NCBI GenBank assembly: GCA_021816425.1
Contig: JAKAXT010000006.1
Coordinates: forward strand, 1-43,457
DNA length: 43,457 bases
Source: Pseudomonadota bacterium
Lineage (GTDB): Bacteria; Pseudomonadota; Gammaproteobacteria; Acidiferrobacterales; Acidiferrobacteraceae
Direction of reading: 5' to 3'
Shown piece by piece: positions 18,116 through 26,862 of this stretch (position 1 is the first letter of the stretch; every line of letters starts with the position of its first letter). Made by a program: the position numbers and the translations under genes. The notes beneath the pieces are model-generated. The model was not told where the DNA came from and made no database searches. It saw only the letters and a program-made list of their open reading frames with translations.

Positions 18116-19564
18116 TCAAGGTCCCGCGAGGCGCGCGGCCTTCGCGTACCAGATGGCCAGCACATGCGGAATGGCAAGCCCGAGGACGAGCACGAGCGCA
18201 AGATGCGCAAACGATACGATGAGGGCAGGCGGTGTCCGCGTCCTTGCGGCATCGGCCGTGCCGAAGACCATGGCCTGGGTCCTTCGAAAGATCGTCGCGA
18301 ACGCGACGCCAAGCGCCAGGACGAGGAGCGGCACGGTCCAGGGGGCTTTACGCAGGGCGGCGGTCAGGATCAGGAATTCGCTCGCGAAGACCCCAAACGG
18401 CGGTGTTCCTATGATGGCAAGGCTGCTTGCCATGAGCGCCCAGCCACTCGCCGGCGCGCGATCCATGACGCCCGTGATCCGATCCATGTCCTTGGTGCCG
18501 GCGGTCTGCGCGACCTGTCCGCTTGCGAAGAAGGCCGAGGACTTCGTGAGGGAATGCCCGGTCATGTGCAGGAGCGCCGCGAAGTTCGCGAGCGGACCGC
18601 CTAAGCCGAAGGCGAAGGTGGCGAGTCCCATGTGTTCGACCGAGGAGTAGGAAAACAGGCGTTTCAGGTCGCGCTGGCCGCCGAGCGAAAAGGCGCCGAC
18701 CAGGACCGAGGCCAGTCCGAACCCCATCATGAGCCGCCCCGGCCAGTGCGAAGCGGCATCGTCCGGCGCAAGCGCCTTGAAGCGCACGATGGCGTAGAGG
18801 GCCACATTCAGCAGCAGGCCCGACAAGGTCGCCGAGAGAGGCGTCGGGCCTTCGGCATGGGCGTCCGGCAACCAGTTGTGAAACGGGACCAGTCCGGCCT
18901 TGGTGCCGTAGCCTACGATCAGGAACACGAACGCGACCGTCATGACGGCCGGGTCGAGTTCATCTTTGACGCCGTGGAGGCGTGTCCAGAGGAGCGCGCG
19001 GTGGGCGCCCAGCGCCGCGTGGCCGGCGAAATAGACCAGGATCGTCCCTAGCAGCGCCAAGGCGATCCCGACCCCGCATAGGATGAAATATTTCCAGGCG
19101 GCCTCGAGGCTTGCCGGCGTGCGGTAGAGGCTTATGAGCAGCGCCGTGCTCAAGGTCGCGCCCTCCATGGCGATCCAGAGAATGCCGATGTTGTTGGTGG
19201 TAAGAGCAAGCAACATGGTGAAGATGAAAAGCTGGTACATGGCATGGTACAGGCGCAGCCGGGCCGCGTTCAGGTGGCCCAGACGGGCCTCCGTGCGCAT
19301 ATAGGTGCGGCTGAAAACGGATGTCGACAGCGCCACGAGCGCCGTGAGGTCGACCAGAATGACGTTCAGGGGGTCTATGAACAGTTCGTGGTCCAGGGCG
19401 GAAAAAGATCCGCCGCGCAGGACGCGGACGGTCATGGCGCCGGCCGCGAGGAGGGTGGCGGCGCTCACCGCGATATTGACGGAGAAGCCCGAGTTCCGAT
19501 GCCCGACGGCGCCCAGAATGGCGGCCCCGATCAAGGGAATCAAGACGATCCACAGCAATGTCAT
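18116..19564 (-). CDS. hyfF: Hyf-like antiporter-type membrane subunit (HyfF)
   Basis: A 482-residue, roughly 14-helix protein of the NuoL/M/N (Mrp antiporter) family that carries protons in complex I-like enzymes. The typical segments GYGTKAGLVPFHNWLPDAHAEGPTPLSA and QRDLKRLFSYSSVEHMG contain the conserved Lys, Pro and Glu/His residues of the ion channel. It starts one base after the hyfE stop and ends 18 bases before the large-subunit gene. It probably forms one of two proton pumps of this complex, with HyfB. Confidence 0.88.
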   Translation of the reverse strand: MTLLWIVLIPLIGAAILGAVGHRNSGFSVNIAVSAATLLAAGAMTVRVLRGGSFSALDHELFIDPLNVILVDLTALVALSTSVFSRTYMRTEARLGHLNAARLRLYHAMYQLFIFTMLLALTTNNIGILWIAMEGATLSTALLISLYRTPASLEAAWKYFILCGVGIALALLGTILVYFAGHAALGAHRALLWTRLHGVKDELDPAVMTVAFVFLIVGYGTKAGLVPFHNWLPDAHAEGPTPLSATLSGLLLNVALYAIVRFKALAPDDAASHWPGRLMMGFGLASVLVGAFSLGGQRDLKRLFSYSSVEHMGLATFAFGLGGPLANFAALLHMTGHSLTKSSAFFASGQVAQTAGTKDMDRITGVMDRAPASGWALMASSLAIIGTPPFGVFASEFLILTAALRKAPWTVPLLVLALGVAFATIFRRTQAMVFGTADAARTRTPPALIVSFAHLALVLVLGLAIPHVLAIWYAKAARLAGP

Positions 19565-19565
19565 G

Positions 19566-20219
19566 CTAATCCTCCCGCCCCTCGATGCGATCGAGGTCGA
19601 GGCTGTCGAATTGTTCGCGGATGTGGAAGAAGAAGACCCCCAGAATAAAGACCCCGACGATCACGTCCAGGGCGACGCCGAACTCTATGACCATGGGCAT
19701 GCCGCCCGTGACGCTCGTGGCGGCGAATATGAGGCTGTTCTCGAGAGCGAGAAAGCCGATCACCTGCGACAGGGCGGCGGTGCGCAGGATCATCATGAGC
19801 AGGGACAGAAGCACGCTCGCAAGCGCGATACCCACGGTCTCGTGGTTGACGGTGTGCGCAAGGCCCGCGATCGGGAGCGCGGCGTTGAAGGCGAAGATCA
19901 CGAGCCCAAGCCCGATCAGCATGACCGTCGGGATCTGGACGAGGCTCTCCCGGTCCCATTGGACGTCGAGCCTTCGCGCGAGGCGGCGCAGGAGGGCCGG
20001 AATGGCGAGTATCTTCAGGAGACCGTTCAATATCGCCGATGCGTAGAGGTGGGTGTTGCCGGTCTCATAGGCCAGGATCGCGATGCTAAGGGCAAGGACG
20101 GTGCCCTGCCACGCGTAGAGCGTGATGAGGTTGGCCAGGCGCCTCTGGGAGAGCATGGCGAAGGCGACCAACAGGAAGAGGGCGGCGAGCAGGTCGATGA
20201 TCCGGGTAGGATGCGTCAT
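19566..20219 (-). CDS. hyfE: Hyf-like membrane subunit (HyfE, NuoK-related)
   Basis: A 217-residue hydrophobic protein with about six or seven helices, the usual HyfE length. Segments such as FLALENSLIFAATSVTGGMPMVIEFGVALDVIVG carry the glutamates conserved in the NuoK-like half. It sits between hyfC and hyfF, four bases after hyfC. ATG 20219 gives the normal length; the open frame upstream lies inside hyfC and is rejected. Confidence 0.85.
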   Translation of the reverse strand: MTHPTRIIDLLAALFLLVAFAMLSQRRLANLITLYAWQGTVLALSIAILAYETGNTHLYASAILNGLLKILAIPALLRRLARRLDVQWDRESLVQIPTVMLIGLGLVIFAFNAALPIAGLAHTVNHETVGIALASVLLSLLMMILRTAALSQVIGFLALENSLIFAATSVTGGMPMVIEFGVALDVIVGVFILGVFFFHIREQFDSLDLDRIEGRED

Positions 20220-20223
20220 GGCA

Positions 20224-21171
20224 TCAGTGTCCGACGAGGTAGCGCACGAGCAGCCCGAGAACCGCGAGCAGGAACGCGATCCCGAGGAATTCAGGGACGC
20301 GGAAGAGGCGCAGCTTGGCAAGCAGGGTCTCGATCAAGGCGAGGCCGGCCCCACCCACCGCGAGCTTCATGGCGAAAAGCGCGCAGGCCACGGGCAGGGT
20401 GGCGAGACCACGGCCCTGGGCGATGCCCCACGGGAGGAAGAGCGCCACCCCGATGCCGATGTAGACGAAGAGCTTCATGGCGGCCGCCCACTCGATGAGC
20501 GCCAGATGCGGACCCGAATATTCGAGGTTCAGCGCCTCGTGGATCATGGTGAGCTCGAGATGGGTCTCGGGGTTGTCGACCGGAAGGCGCGCATTCTCGG
20601 CGAGCGCCACCATGACAAAGGCGGCGGCCGCGAAGGCCATGCTCGGGTAGAGGATGAAGCCGTGCCGGGCGAGCTGCCGGACGATGATCGCAAGCGAGGT
20701 GGAGCCGCTGATCAAAGCCGGCGTAAAGAGCACCATGAGCAGCGCGGGCTCCGCGAGAAAGCCCACGAGCATCGTGCGCCGCGCGCCCATGCTGCCGAAG
20801 GGCGTGCCGAGATCCATGGCGGCGAGCGCCGCGAAGATCCGCGCCAGCGCAAAAAGTCCGGCGAGCGCCACGACATCGGCGGCCCCGGCAAGCGGCAGGC
20901 GGCTCGTCATCATGGGGACGATGGCGCCCGCCACCGCCATGGTCGCGAAGGCGATGTACGGGGTGGCGATGAACACCCACGATGCCCCGCAGGCGACGAC
21001 GGGCTCCTTGCGCAGGAGCTTGAAGAGTTCGCGGTAGGGTTGGAGGAGCCCCGCGCCGACGCGATTCGCAAGCCATGCCCGGCACTGACGGATCCAGCCG
21101 GCGAGCAGGGGGGCGGCGCCGACTACGAGCGCGATCTGCAGGGTCTGGCGGATGACGAGGTCGATCGTCAT
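20224..21171 (-). CDS. hyfC: Hyf-like NuoH-type membrane subunit (HyfC)
   Basis: A 315-residue protein with about eight helices, of the NuoH/HycD/HyfC family that connects the peripheral arm to the proton channels. The segment GAGLLQPYRELFKLLRKE is the family signature near the N-terminus. ENARLPVDNPETHLELTMIHEALNLEYSG is the cytoplasmic loop involved in coupling. Its start overlaps the hyfB stop by four bases. Confidence 0.88.
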   Translation of the reverse strand: MTIDLVIRQTLQIALVVGAAPLLAGWIRQCRAWLANRVGAGLLQPYRELFKLLRKEPVVACGASWVFIATPYIAFATMAVAGAIVPMMTSRLPLAGAADVVALAGLFALARIFAALAAMDLGTPFGSMGARRTMLVGFLAEPALLMVLFTPALISGSTSLAIIVRQLARHGFILYPSMAFAAAAFVMVALAENARLPVDNPETHLELTMIHEALNLEYSGPHLALIEWAAAMKLFVYIGIGVALFLPWGIAQGRGLATLPVACALFAMKLAVGGAGLALIETLLAKLRLFRVPEFLGIAFLLAVLGLLVRYLVGH

Positions 21172-23180
21172 GGCGTGAGCGCGAGCAGGGCGACGAGCAT
21201 GGCGAGCACGTAGAGCAGGGAGATCGCGATCCGTCGTGGGCGCAGGACCCTGGCCCCGGCGAAGACCGCCTCGAAGCCGCGGGCGAGCGGCCTATAGAGG
21301 CCCTCCCAGAACCGGTCGTTCACGGCGGCCTCGTAGCGGGGTTCGGGATCGTCAAGTCCGGGCCTGCGGCACTTGATGTCCAAAAACGGCGCGAAGATGT
21401 GGCGGATCGGCTGCCCAAAGCCCTCGGCGGTGTCCTGCAGGCGGGCGCCTGCGACCGGGTGTCCACAGTTCCAGGGCGGCGCGCGCCGCGCGGGGCCCGA
21501 CGAGCGCAGGCGTAGCACCAAGACGCCCACGAGCGCGATGATCCCGAGGGCGAGCCATAGGAGCGGCGGGGCGTAGCCTGCATGCGCCACGGCGATGCGC
21601 GCGCCGTGGTCGCCCGCCGTCACGGGGGCCTCTCCGCCTGTGAGCGCTTGCGCGGCCGGGCGGATCAGCGCGATGACGCCCGCGGGCCAGAGGCCCGTGA
21701 CTACGCAGAGTGCCGCGAGCAGGCCAAGACCGGCGCGCTCGAAGGGCCCCGATTCCACGGCCTGGGCGAGCTTGGCCTCGCGAGGTCGCCCGAGAAACAC
21801 GATGCCATAGAACTTGACGATGACGTAGCCTGCAAGCCCCGCGACCAAGGCCGTGAGGGCCGCCCCGAGCGGTATCCCCATGGCGAGGTAGGGGCGCGGC
21901 AGGGCGGTCGCCTTGAGAAAGGCCTGCAGGGTGAGCCATTCGGAGACGAAACCGTTGAGCGGCGGGACGCCGGCTATGGCGAGCGTGCCGATCAGCATCA
22001 GAAACGCGGTCTGGGGCATGCGGTGGATGAGCCCGCCCAGGCGCCCGAGGTTGCGTTCGCCCGTGGCGTGCAGGACCGAGCCCGTGCCGAGGAATAGCAG
22101 GCCCTTGAAGAAGGCGTGGTTCAGGCAATGGTAGAGGGCGGCGATCAGGGAGAGGGCCGCGAAGGCCTTCAGGCCGTAGGCCGAAAACAGCAGCGCAAGC
22201 CCGATTCCGGCCACGATGAGACCGATGTTCTCGATGGACGAATAGGCCAGAAGGCGCTTCATGTCGCTCTGCACGGCCGACAACAGCGCGCCCGACAGGG
22301 CGGTCCCAAGCCCCGCGGCGAGCGTGATGAGGCCCCACCAGGGGGCCGGCGCCGGCAGCAGGGTGAAGGCCACCCGCAGCAGCCCGTAGATGCCGACCTT
22401 CAGGAGCACGCTGCTCAAAAGCGCCGATATCGGCGAGGGGGCGACCGGGTGCGCCTCGGGGAGCCAGACGTGGAGGGGGACCAGGCCCGCCTTGGCGCCG
22501 AAGCCGATGAGCGCCAGGATGAAGACGAGGCCCGCGACCGCGGGGTCCGGGTCCGTGGCGCGCAGCGCCGAGAACGTCAGGGCAAGCGGCGCGCCGGCCG
22601 GCGCGTGCGCCGCCAGGATCGCGAAGGCCGCCAGGATCGCGAGCGCCCCGACGTGCGCGATCAGGAGATAGAGGAAGCCCGCGCTCCGCACCACGGGGGT
22701 GTGGTGGTCTGTGACCACCAGAAAGTAGGACGACAGCGCCATCACCTCCCAGGCGATCAGGAAGGAATAGGCGTCGGCGGCAACGAAGACCAGGGCGAGG
22801 CTCGCCAGGAGAATGTGATATTGCAGGCCGATGCGGGAGGCGACAGGATAATGTTCCCGCGCGCGGTAACCGGCAAGATCGAGCGAGATCGCGCAGGCCG
22901 TGACGCCGAACAACAGGAGAAAGAGGCCCGAGAGGGCGTCGAGGCGTCCATGGAAGGGCAGGCCCGGGAGGCCCAAGGGCGAGACCGTCGAGATCGGTGG
23001 CCCGCGCAGGGCCAGTACGCCCGCCCCCGCCGTGAGCAGGGCGCCGAGCGCCCCCAGCGGAAAGATCGCCGGGGCCATGCGCGGGACATGAGGGATGAGA
23101 AGGCTCGCGAGCGCCACCACGGACCACAGCACGACGGCGCTGAGGAGAAGCTCCCAGGGAAGCCCGATCGGCGTGTGCAT
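21168..23180 (-). CDS. hyfB: Hyf-like large antiporter-type membrane subunit (HyfB)
   Basis: A 670-residue polytopic protein of the NuoL/HyfB family. Conserved channel segments are GFGAKAGLVPLHVWLPEAHPVAPSP-like in the middle, followed by SDMKRLLAYSSIENIG and a long C-terminal extension. It is the first gene of the operon hyfB-C-E-F-G-I. The set lacks the HyfA/HyfH-type 4Fe-4S ferredoxin subunits and HyfD. ATG 23180 has GAGG upstream at a loose spacing. The promoter must lie in the 100-bp gap shared with the KfrA-like gene, which contains a large palindrome. Confidence 0.88.
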   Translation of the reverse strand: MHTPIGLPWELLLSAVVLWSVVALASLLIPHVPRMAPAIFPLGALGALLTAGAGVLALRGPPISTVSPLGLPGLPFHGRLDALSGLFLLLFGVTACAISLDLAGYRAREHYPVASRIGLQYHILLASLALVFVAADAYSFLIAWEVMALSSYFLVVTDHHTPVVRSAGFLYLLIAHVGALAILAAFAILAAHAPAGAPLALTFSALRATDPDPAVAGLVFILALIGFGAKAGLVPLHVWLPEAHPVAPSPISALLSSVLLKVGIYGLLRVAFTLLPAPAPWWGLITLAAGLGTALSGALLSAVQSDMKRLLAYSSIENIGLIVAGIGLALLFSAYGLKAFAALSLIAALYHCLNHAFFKGLLFLGTGSVLHATGERNLGRLGGLIHRMPQTAFLMLIGTLAIAGVPPLNGFVSEWLTLQAFLKATALPRPYLAMGIPLGAALTALVAGLAGYVIVKFYGIVFLGRPREAKLAQAVESGPFERAGLGLLAALCVVTGLWPAGVIALIRPAAQALTGGEAPVTAGDHGARIAVAHAGYAPPLLWLALGIIALVGVLVLRLRSSGPARRAPPWNCGHPVAGARLQDTAEGFGQPIRHIFAPFLDIKCRRPGLDDPEPRYEAAVNDRFWEGLYRPLARGFEAVFAGARVLRPRRIAISLLYVLAMLVALLALTP

Positions 23181-23228
23181 GGACGCGGAGACCTCGCGAA
23201 TGTCCGGTCGACGTCAGCGCGTGACCGA

Positions 23229-23255
23229 TAACGTTACGTAATGTAACATAACGTA
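23229..23255. promoter_or_regulatory. Palindromic operator between hyfB and the KfrA-like gene
   Basis: The 21-bp TACGTAATGTAACATAACGTA (23235-23255) equals its own complement except for one pair and the centre base. An overlapping perfect palindrome TAACGTTA lies at 23229-23236. The block is AT-rich in a GC-rich setting. It probably binds the KfrA-like protein and could control both divergent units. Confidence 0.65.
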
Positions 23256-23280
23256 GCATCCGTAGGAAAGGGGATATGCC

Positions 23281-23814
23281 ATGCCACGCACGGGAGTGAC
23301 AAGGGAGCAGGTCTTTGCGGTGGCCGACCGCCTCTCGGATCAGGGCATCGCCCCCACCGTTGCGATCGTGCGCAGCGATCTCGGCAAGGGGAGCTTCACG
23401 ACCATCAATCAGCATCTGGGGGAATGGAAGGCCCTTAAATGGAAGGCTGAGGGCCCGGTCTCCTCGCTGCCGCCCTCGGTCGAGGCCAAGGCCCGCGAGT
23501 CGCTGGCGGTGCTCTGGGAGTTCGCGGCCCGCGAGGCGGGGCAGACGGTCGAACGGATCCGCGAGGCGGCGCTGCGGGACGTGAGCGAAATGCAGGAGGC
23601 CCTCGAGGACGCGCAGCGCCAGTGCGCGGAGCTTGGCGCCGAACGCCGCGAATTGCACAAGCATCTCACCAAGGCCCATGAGACCGTGGGCGCCCTCACC
23701 GATCAGGTCGCGCGCCTCACGGCGTCGCTTGACGCATCGCTTGCGCGGCTCGAGGACATGGAGGCGCGCCTGGCGGTCGTTTTGCGCGACCGCCGCGTCG
23801 AGCCCCCGGAATAA
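23281..23814 (+). CDS. KfrA-like DNA-binding coiled-coil protein
   Basis: A 177-residue protein. The N-terminal ~60 residues (GVTREQVFAVADRLSDQGIAP..VRSDLGKGSFTTINQHLGEWK) match the KfrA_N helix-turn-helix family. From about residue 85 to 165 the chain is one long alpha-helical coiled coil with E/R/L heptads. KfrA proteins are autorepressors best known from plasmids; chromosomal copies are less studied. ATG 23281 follows the purine-rich stretch AGGAAAGGGG. Its promoter region carries a strong palindrome, so autoregulation and control of the hyf-like operon are plausible. Confidence 0.85.
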   Translation: MPRTGVTREQVFAVADRLSDQGIAPTVAIVRSDLGKGSFTTINQHLGEWKALKWKAEGPVSSLPPSVEAKARESLAVLWEFAAREAGQTVERIREAALRDVSEMQEALEDAQRQCAELGAERRELHKHLTKAHETVGALTDQVARLTASLDASLARLEDMEARLAVVLRDRRVEPPE

Positions 23815-23912
23815 GCCCCCGTGGCCCGCGCCCGCGAGACCGGCCGGGGGCGAGGGGGTGCGGGAGGACCGGACCGCGACGAAACCGCGGCCCGGGACGG
23901 CGGGGCCGGGTC

Positions 23913-24767
23913 TTAGGCGGATTGATCCGAGGGTGCGGTCTCGCGCATGCGTTCCTTCCGTCGCGCAAGCCGCCTCTGCACGGCGCCCGCCCGCTCGGGT
24001 ATGGTGTTTTCGCCGAAGAGCGCCTGCTTCAGGAACCGAAATGCGAATCGCATGAGCGCGACGTCGTCCTGCTGGAGCCGCGCGCGCTCTTCCGGGGCGA
24101 CCTCGTAGACCTCATCGAAGGAGGCCGTGCTCATGAATTCCCGGAAGCCGTCCAGATCGTAGCTTGCGAGAAAGAAGAGCTGCAGGCTGCGATCCGACGG
24201 CTTGCCGATGGTCGGGCCGCACGAGCGCTTCTTCAAGACGACCTGTCGCCATTCGCGGTTCAGTTCATCGTAGACGTCGACCCCCTGGCTTTCGCGGTAG
24301 GCGCGCACGGTCTGGACCGCGGGCTCGTCATGCCCGAGGCAGTGGTCCTCCTTGACGACGAAATAGGAATCCTCGTCGATCGGCGAATCCTTCTTGCGCA
24401 TCGACATGAGCCCGAGCGCGTAATAGCGGCAGGCGGTCGGCCGGTCCTCGTAGACGCCGCAGCCCTCCTCGGTCAAAAACGGGCACTGCGTCGACTCGTC
24501 TTTCGTGCGCAACTTGAGCCCGGGCACCCCGTGGCCGTCCATCTCGAAGGGCACGGTGTGGCGGAACAGGAATTCGCGGGCGCTCACGCCAAGCCGGGCC
24601 TTTAGGCGCAGGATGTCGTAGGGCGTGAGCGGGATATCGATGCTTTGACAGCACTTGTTGAAGCAGCCTATGCCTTTGTGGCAGGCGAACTGGAAGTTGT
24701 CGTCCAGATTGAGCCTGACCGGCGTGATCGGGCTTTGGGGGAGCGTGTCAGAGGAGTCTTGGTTCAT
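23913..24767 (-). CDS. YkgJ-type cysteine-cluster protein
   Basis: A 284-residue cytoplasmic protein of the YkgJ/CxxCxxCC family, which is predicted to bind zinc or an iron-sulfur cluster. Cysteines C29, C35, C39, C40, C95, C103, C113 and C143 follow the family layout, with CPFLTEEGCGVYEDRPTACR-type core. ATG 24767 is chosen because GAGGAA lies six bases upstream; a further in-frame start at 24833 would overlap the apr terminator. It follows aprA but the terminator separates them, so it probably has its own promoter. Function unknown; proximity to sulfite oxidation genes is suggestive only. Confidence 0.8.
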   Translation of the reverse strand: MNQDSSDTLPQSPITPVRLNLDDNFQFACHKGIGCFNKCCQSIDIPLTPYDILRLKARLGVSAREFLFRHTVPFEMDGHGVPGLKLRTKDESTQCPFLTEEGCGVYEDRPTACRYYALGLMSMRKKDSPIDEDSYFVVKEDHCLGHDEPAVQTVRAYRESQGVDVYDELNREWRQVVLKKRSCGPTIGKPSDRSLQLFFLASYDLDGFREFMSTASFDEVYEVAPEERARLQQDDVALMRFAFRFLKQALFGENTIPERAGAVQRRLARRKERMRETAPSDQSA

Positions 24768-24801
24768 GGCATTCCTCGTCAGGGTCCGGGATGCGGTACC
24801 T

Positions 24802-24829
24802 AAAAAAAAGGGGGTCCCGTGGGACCCCC
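24802..24829 (-). terminator. Intrinsic terminator of the sat-aprBA operon
   Basis: GGGGGTCC (24810-24817) pairs with GGACCCCC (24822-24829) around CGTG. On the minus strand the stem is followed by eight T (24809-24802), the standard rho-independent form. It lies 35 bases after the aprA stop. Confidence 0.92.
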
Positions 24830-24864
24830 TCATTCTACCTCGTTTAAGGCCGCGAGTAACGCGC

Positions 24865-26784
24865 TTAGGGCGCGGTGGGCTTGGCGACGAGGTCGACGTG
24901 CGGACGCTTGAACACGTTCCACTTCTTGGTCTTGCGGTCGTACGTCGAGTTCACGAAGCACTTCCAGTTCTTTTCATCGACCATGTTGAAGTCCATCCGG
25001 TAGTAGAAACCGGGGTAACGGGACTCCTCACGGAACTGGATGTGCTTCATATGCGCCTCGGCCGCCAGCACGCGGTGGTAGTTCTCCCAGGCGCGCAGCA
25101 GCTCGTGAAGGTCCTTGGCGCGCATCTTCAACGCGTCCTCCTTCAGCATCTCGAGCTTCTCTTCGGCCACTGCCAACATCTTCGCGTTGGTCTGGTACCA
25201 GGTCGCGACGCCCGCCACATACTCGTCCATGATCTTCTGCAGGCGGAACTGCAGCATGCGCGGAGTGATGTAGTTGGGGTTGACGTCGATGGCCGTGGTG
25301 TAGTCCTTGTGCTCGAGGAAGGTGCGCACCGGACGGTAGATCTCCTCCACCAGGTCGTTCACCGGCGTGTCGAGTTCCGGCACCCAATTCTTGTTGTCGA
25401 GCGCGAACTTCACCATGCCCTTGGCGGCGATGCGCCCTTCGGCATGCGAGCCCGACGAGAACTTGTGGCCCGAGGCGCCCACGCCGTCGCCTGCGGTGAA
25501 CAGTCCCTTGACGGTGGTCATGGAGCGGTAGCCCCAGTGCCAGTCGTCCGGCGCGCCCAGATCCTCGGGTCCGGAGACCCAGATCCCGGAGCAGCCCGAG
25601 TGCGAGCCGAGCAGGTAGGGTTCGGTCGGCATCAGTTCGGACGGCTTCTTTTCGGGTTCGATGTTCTCGCCCGCCCACACGCCGGCTTGACCTATGCACA
25701 TGTCGAGGAAGTCTTCCCAGGCCTCCGCCTCGAGGTGTTTGATCTCCTTGGGCGTCATGGTCTCGGCAAGCTTCGCGAGCGCGGTCGGCGTATCCATGTA
25801 GATCGGGCCCCGGCCTTCCTTCATCTCGTGCAGCATGAGATGGTTGCGCAGGCAGCTTGCGGGCACATGGGCCAGGCCGTAGGGAGGATACTGCTTCAGC
25901 ATCTCCTTGTTGCGCTCCATGTAGACCTCGCCGAAGGCGTTGACGGCCTTCGCCTTGAAGAGCAGGAACCAGGCGCCGACCGGGCCGTAGCCGTCCTTGA
26001 AGCGGGCGGGCACGAAGCGGTTCTCCATCATGGTGAGCTCAGCCCCGGCCTCGGCGGCCATGGCGTAGGTCGAGCCCGCGTTCCACACCGGATACCAGGC
26101 GCGGCCCGTGCCCTCGCCGACGGAGCGCGGGCGGAAGATGTTCACCGCGCCGCCCGCGACCAGGAGGCAGGCCTTGAACTTGTAGACATGGACCTTGTGG
26201 TCGCGGACGCTGAAGCCCACGGCGCCGGCTACGCGCTTGGGGTCATTCTTGTCGTTCACGAGCTTGACGATGAAGACGCGCTCCTGGATGTTGTCCATCC
26301 CGAGGGCCTTCTTGGCGGCTTCGGCGACGATCACCTTGTAGGATTCGCCGTTGATCATGATCTGCCACTTGCCGGAACGCACGGGCTTGCCGCCATCCTT
26401 CAGCGGCTTCTCTTCATCGCCCGGTTGCTTCCAGATGGGCAGGCCCCACTCCTCGAAGAGGTGAACCGAGTCATCGACGTGGCGGCCCACGTCGTAGGCC
26501 AGGTCGTCACGGGTGATGCCCATGAGATCGTTGGCCACCATGCGCGCATAGTCCGCCGGATCCTGGCCGCCCATGTAGGTGTTGATGGCGGACAGACCCT
26601 GGGCCACGGCGCCGGAGCGATCCATGGCGGCCTTGTCGACCAACTTCACCTTGAGCCCCGTGCCCTCGGTCCAACGCATGATCTCGTAGGCCGCGCCGCA
26701 GGCCGCCATACCGCCGCCGATGAGAAGGATATCGACGGTCTCCTCAACAACCTGGGGATTACCAAACGTAGCTTCTGTTGACAT
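24865..26784 (-). CDS. aprA: Adenylylsulfate reductase alpha subunit
   Basis: This FAD enzyme interconverts sulfite plus AMP and adenylylsulfate (APS). In a sulfur oxidiser it runs toward APS, as the first step of indirect sulfite oxidation in the cytoplasm. The 639-residue length is normal. The FAD-binding loop LLIGGGMAACGAA is at about 20-32. Further conserved segments include RSGAVAQGLSAINTYMG, the NRFVPARFKDGYGPVGAWF substrate region and GDGVGASGHKFSSGSHAEGR. It is co-transcribed with sat and aprB (78-bp gap) and followed by a strong terminator. Direction of catalysis is inferred from context; dsr genes are not in the window. Confidence 0.97.
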   Translation of the reverse strand: MSTEATFGNPQVVEETVDILLIGGGMAACGAAYEIMRWTEGTGLKVKLVDKAAMDRSGAVAQGLSAINTYMGGQDPADYARMVANDLMGITRDDLAYDVGRHVDDSVHLFEEWGLPIWKQPGDEEKPLKDGGKPVRSGKWQIMINGESYKVIVAEAAKKALGMDNIQERVFIVKLVNDKNDPKRVAGAVGFSVRDHKVHVYKFKACLLVAGGAVNIFRPRSVGEGTGRAWYPVWNAGSTYAMAAEAGAELTMMENRFVPARFKDGYGPVGAWFLLFKAKAVNAFGEVYMERNKEMLKQYPPYGLAHVPASCLRNHLMLHEMKEGRGPIYMDTPTALAKLAETMTPKEIKHLEAEAWEDFLDMCIGQAGVWAGENIEPEKKPSELMPTEPYLLGSHSGCSGIWVSGPEDLGAPDDWHWGYRSMTTVKGLFTAGDGVGASGHKFSSGSHAEGRIAAKGMVKFALDNKNWVPELDTPVNDLVEEIYRPVRTFLEHKDYTTAIDVNPNYITPRMLQFRLQKIMDEYVAGVATWYQTNAKMLAVAEEKLEMLKEDALKMRAKDLHELLRAWENYHRVLAAEAHMKHIQFREESRYPGFYYRMDFNMVDEKNWKCFVNSTYDRKTKKWNVFKRPHVDLVAKPTAP

Positions 26785-26862
26785 GTTCCACCCTAATTTG
26801 AGAGACGCCGGCCCGGGATCACGGCCCGTTCCGCCGGACGTCGTTTCAAGAACCGCGCCGTC

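Noticed and set aside
24655-26781. 708-codon open frame on the plus strand opposite aprA
   Set aside because: It is the complement of aprA with no independent signals; the aprA reading is certain.
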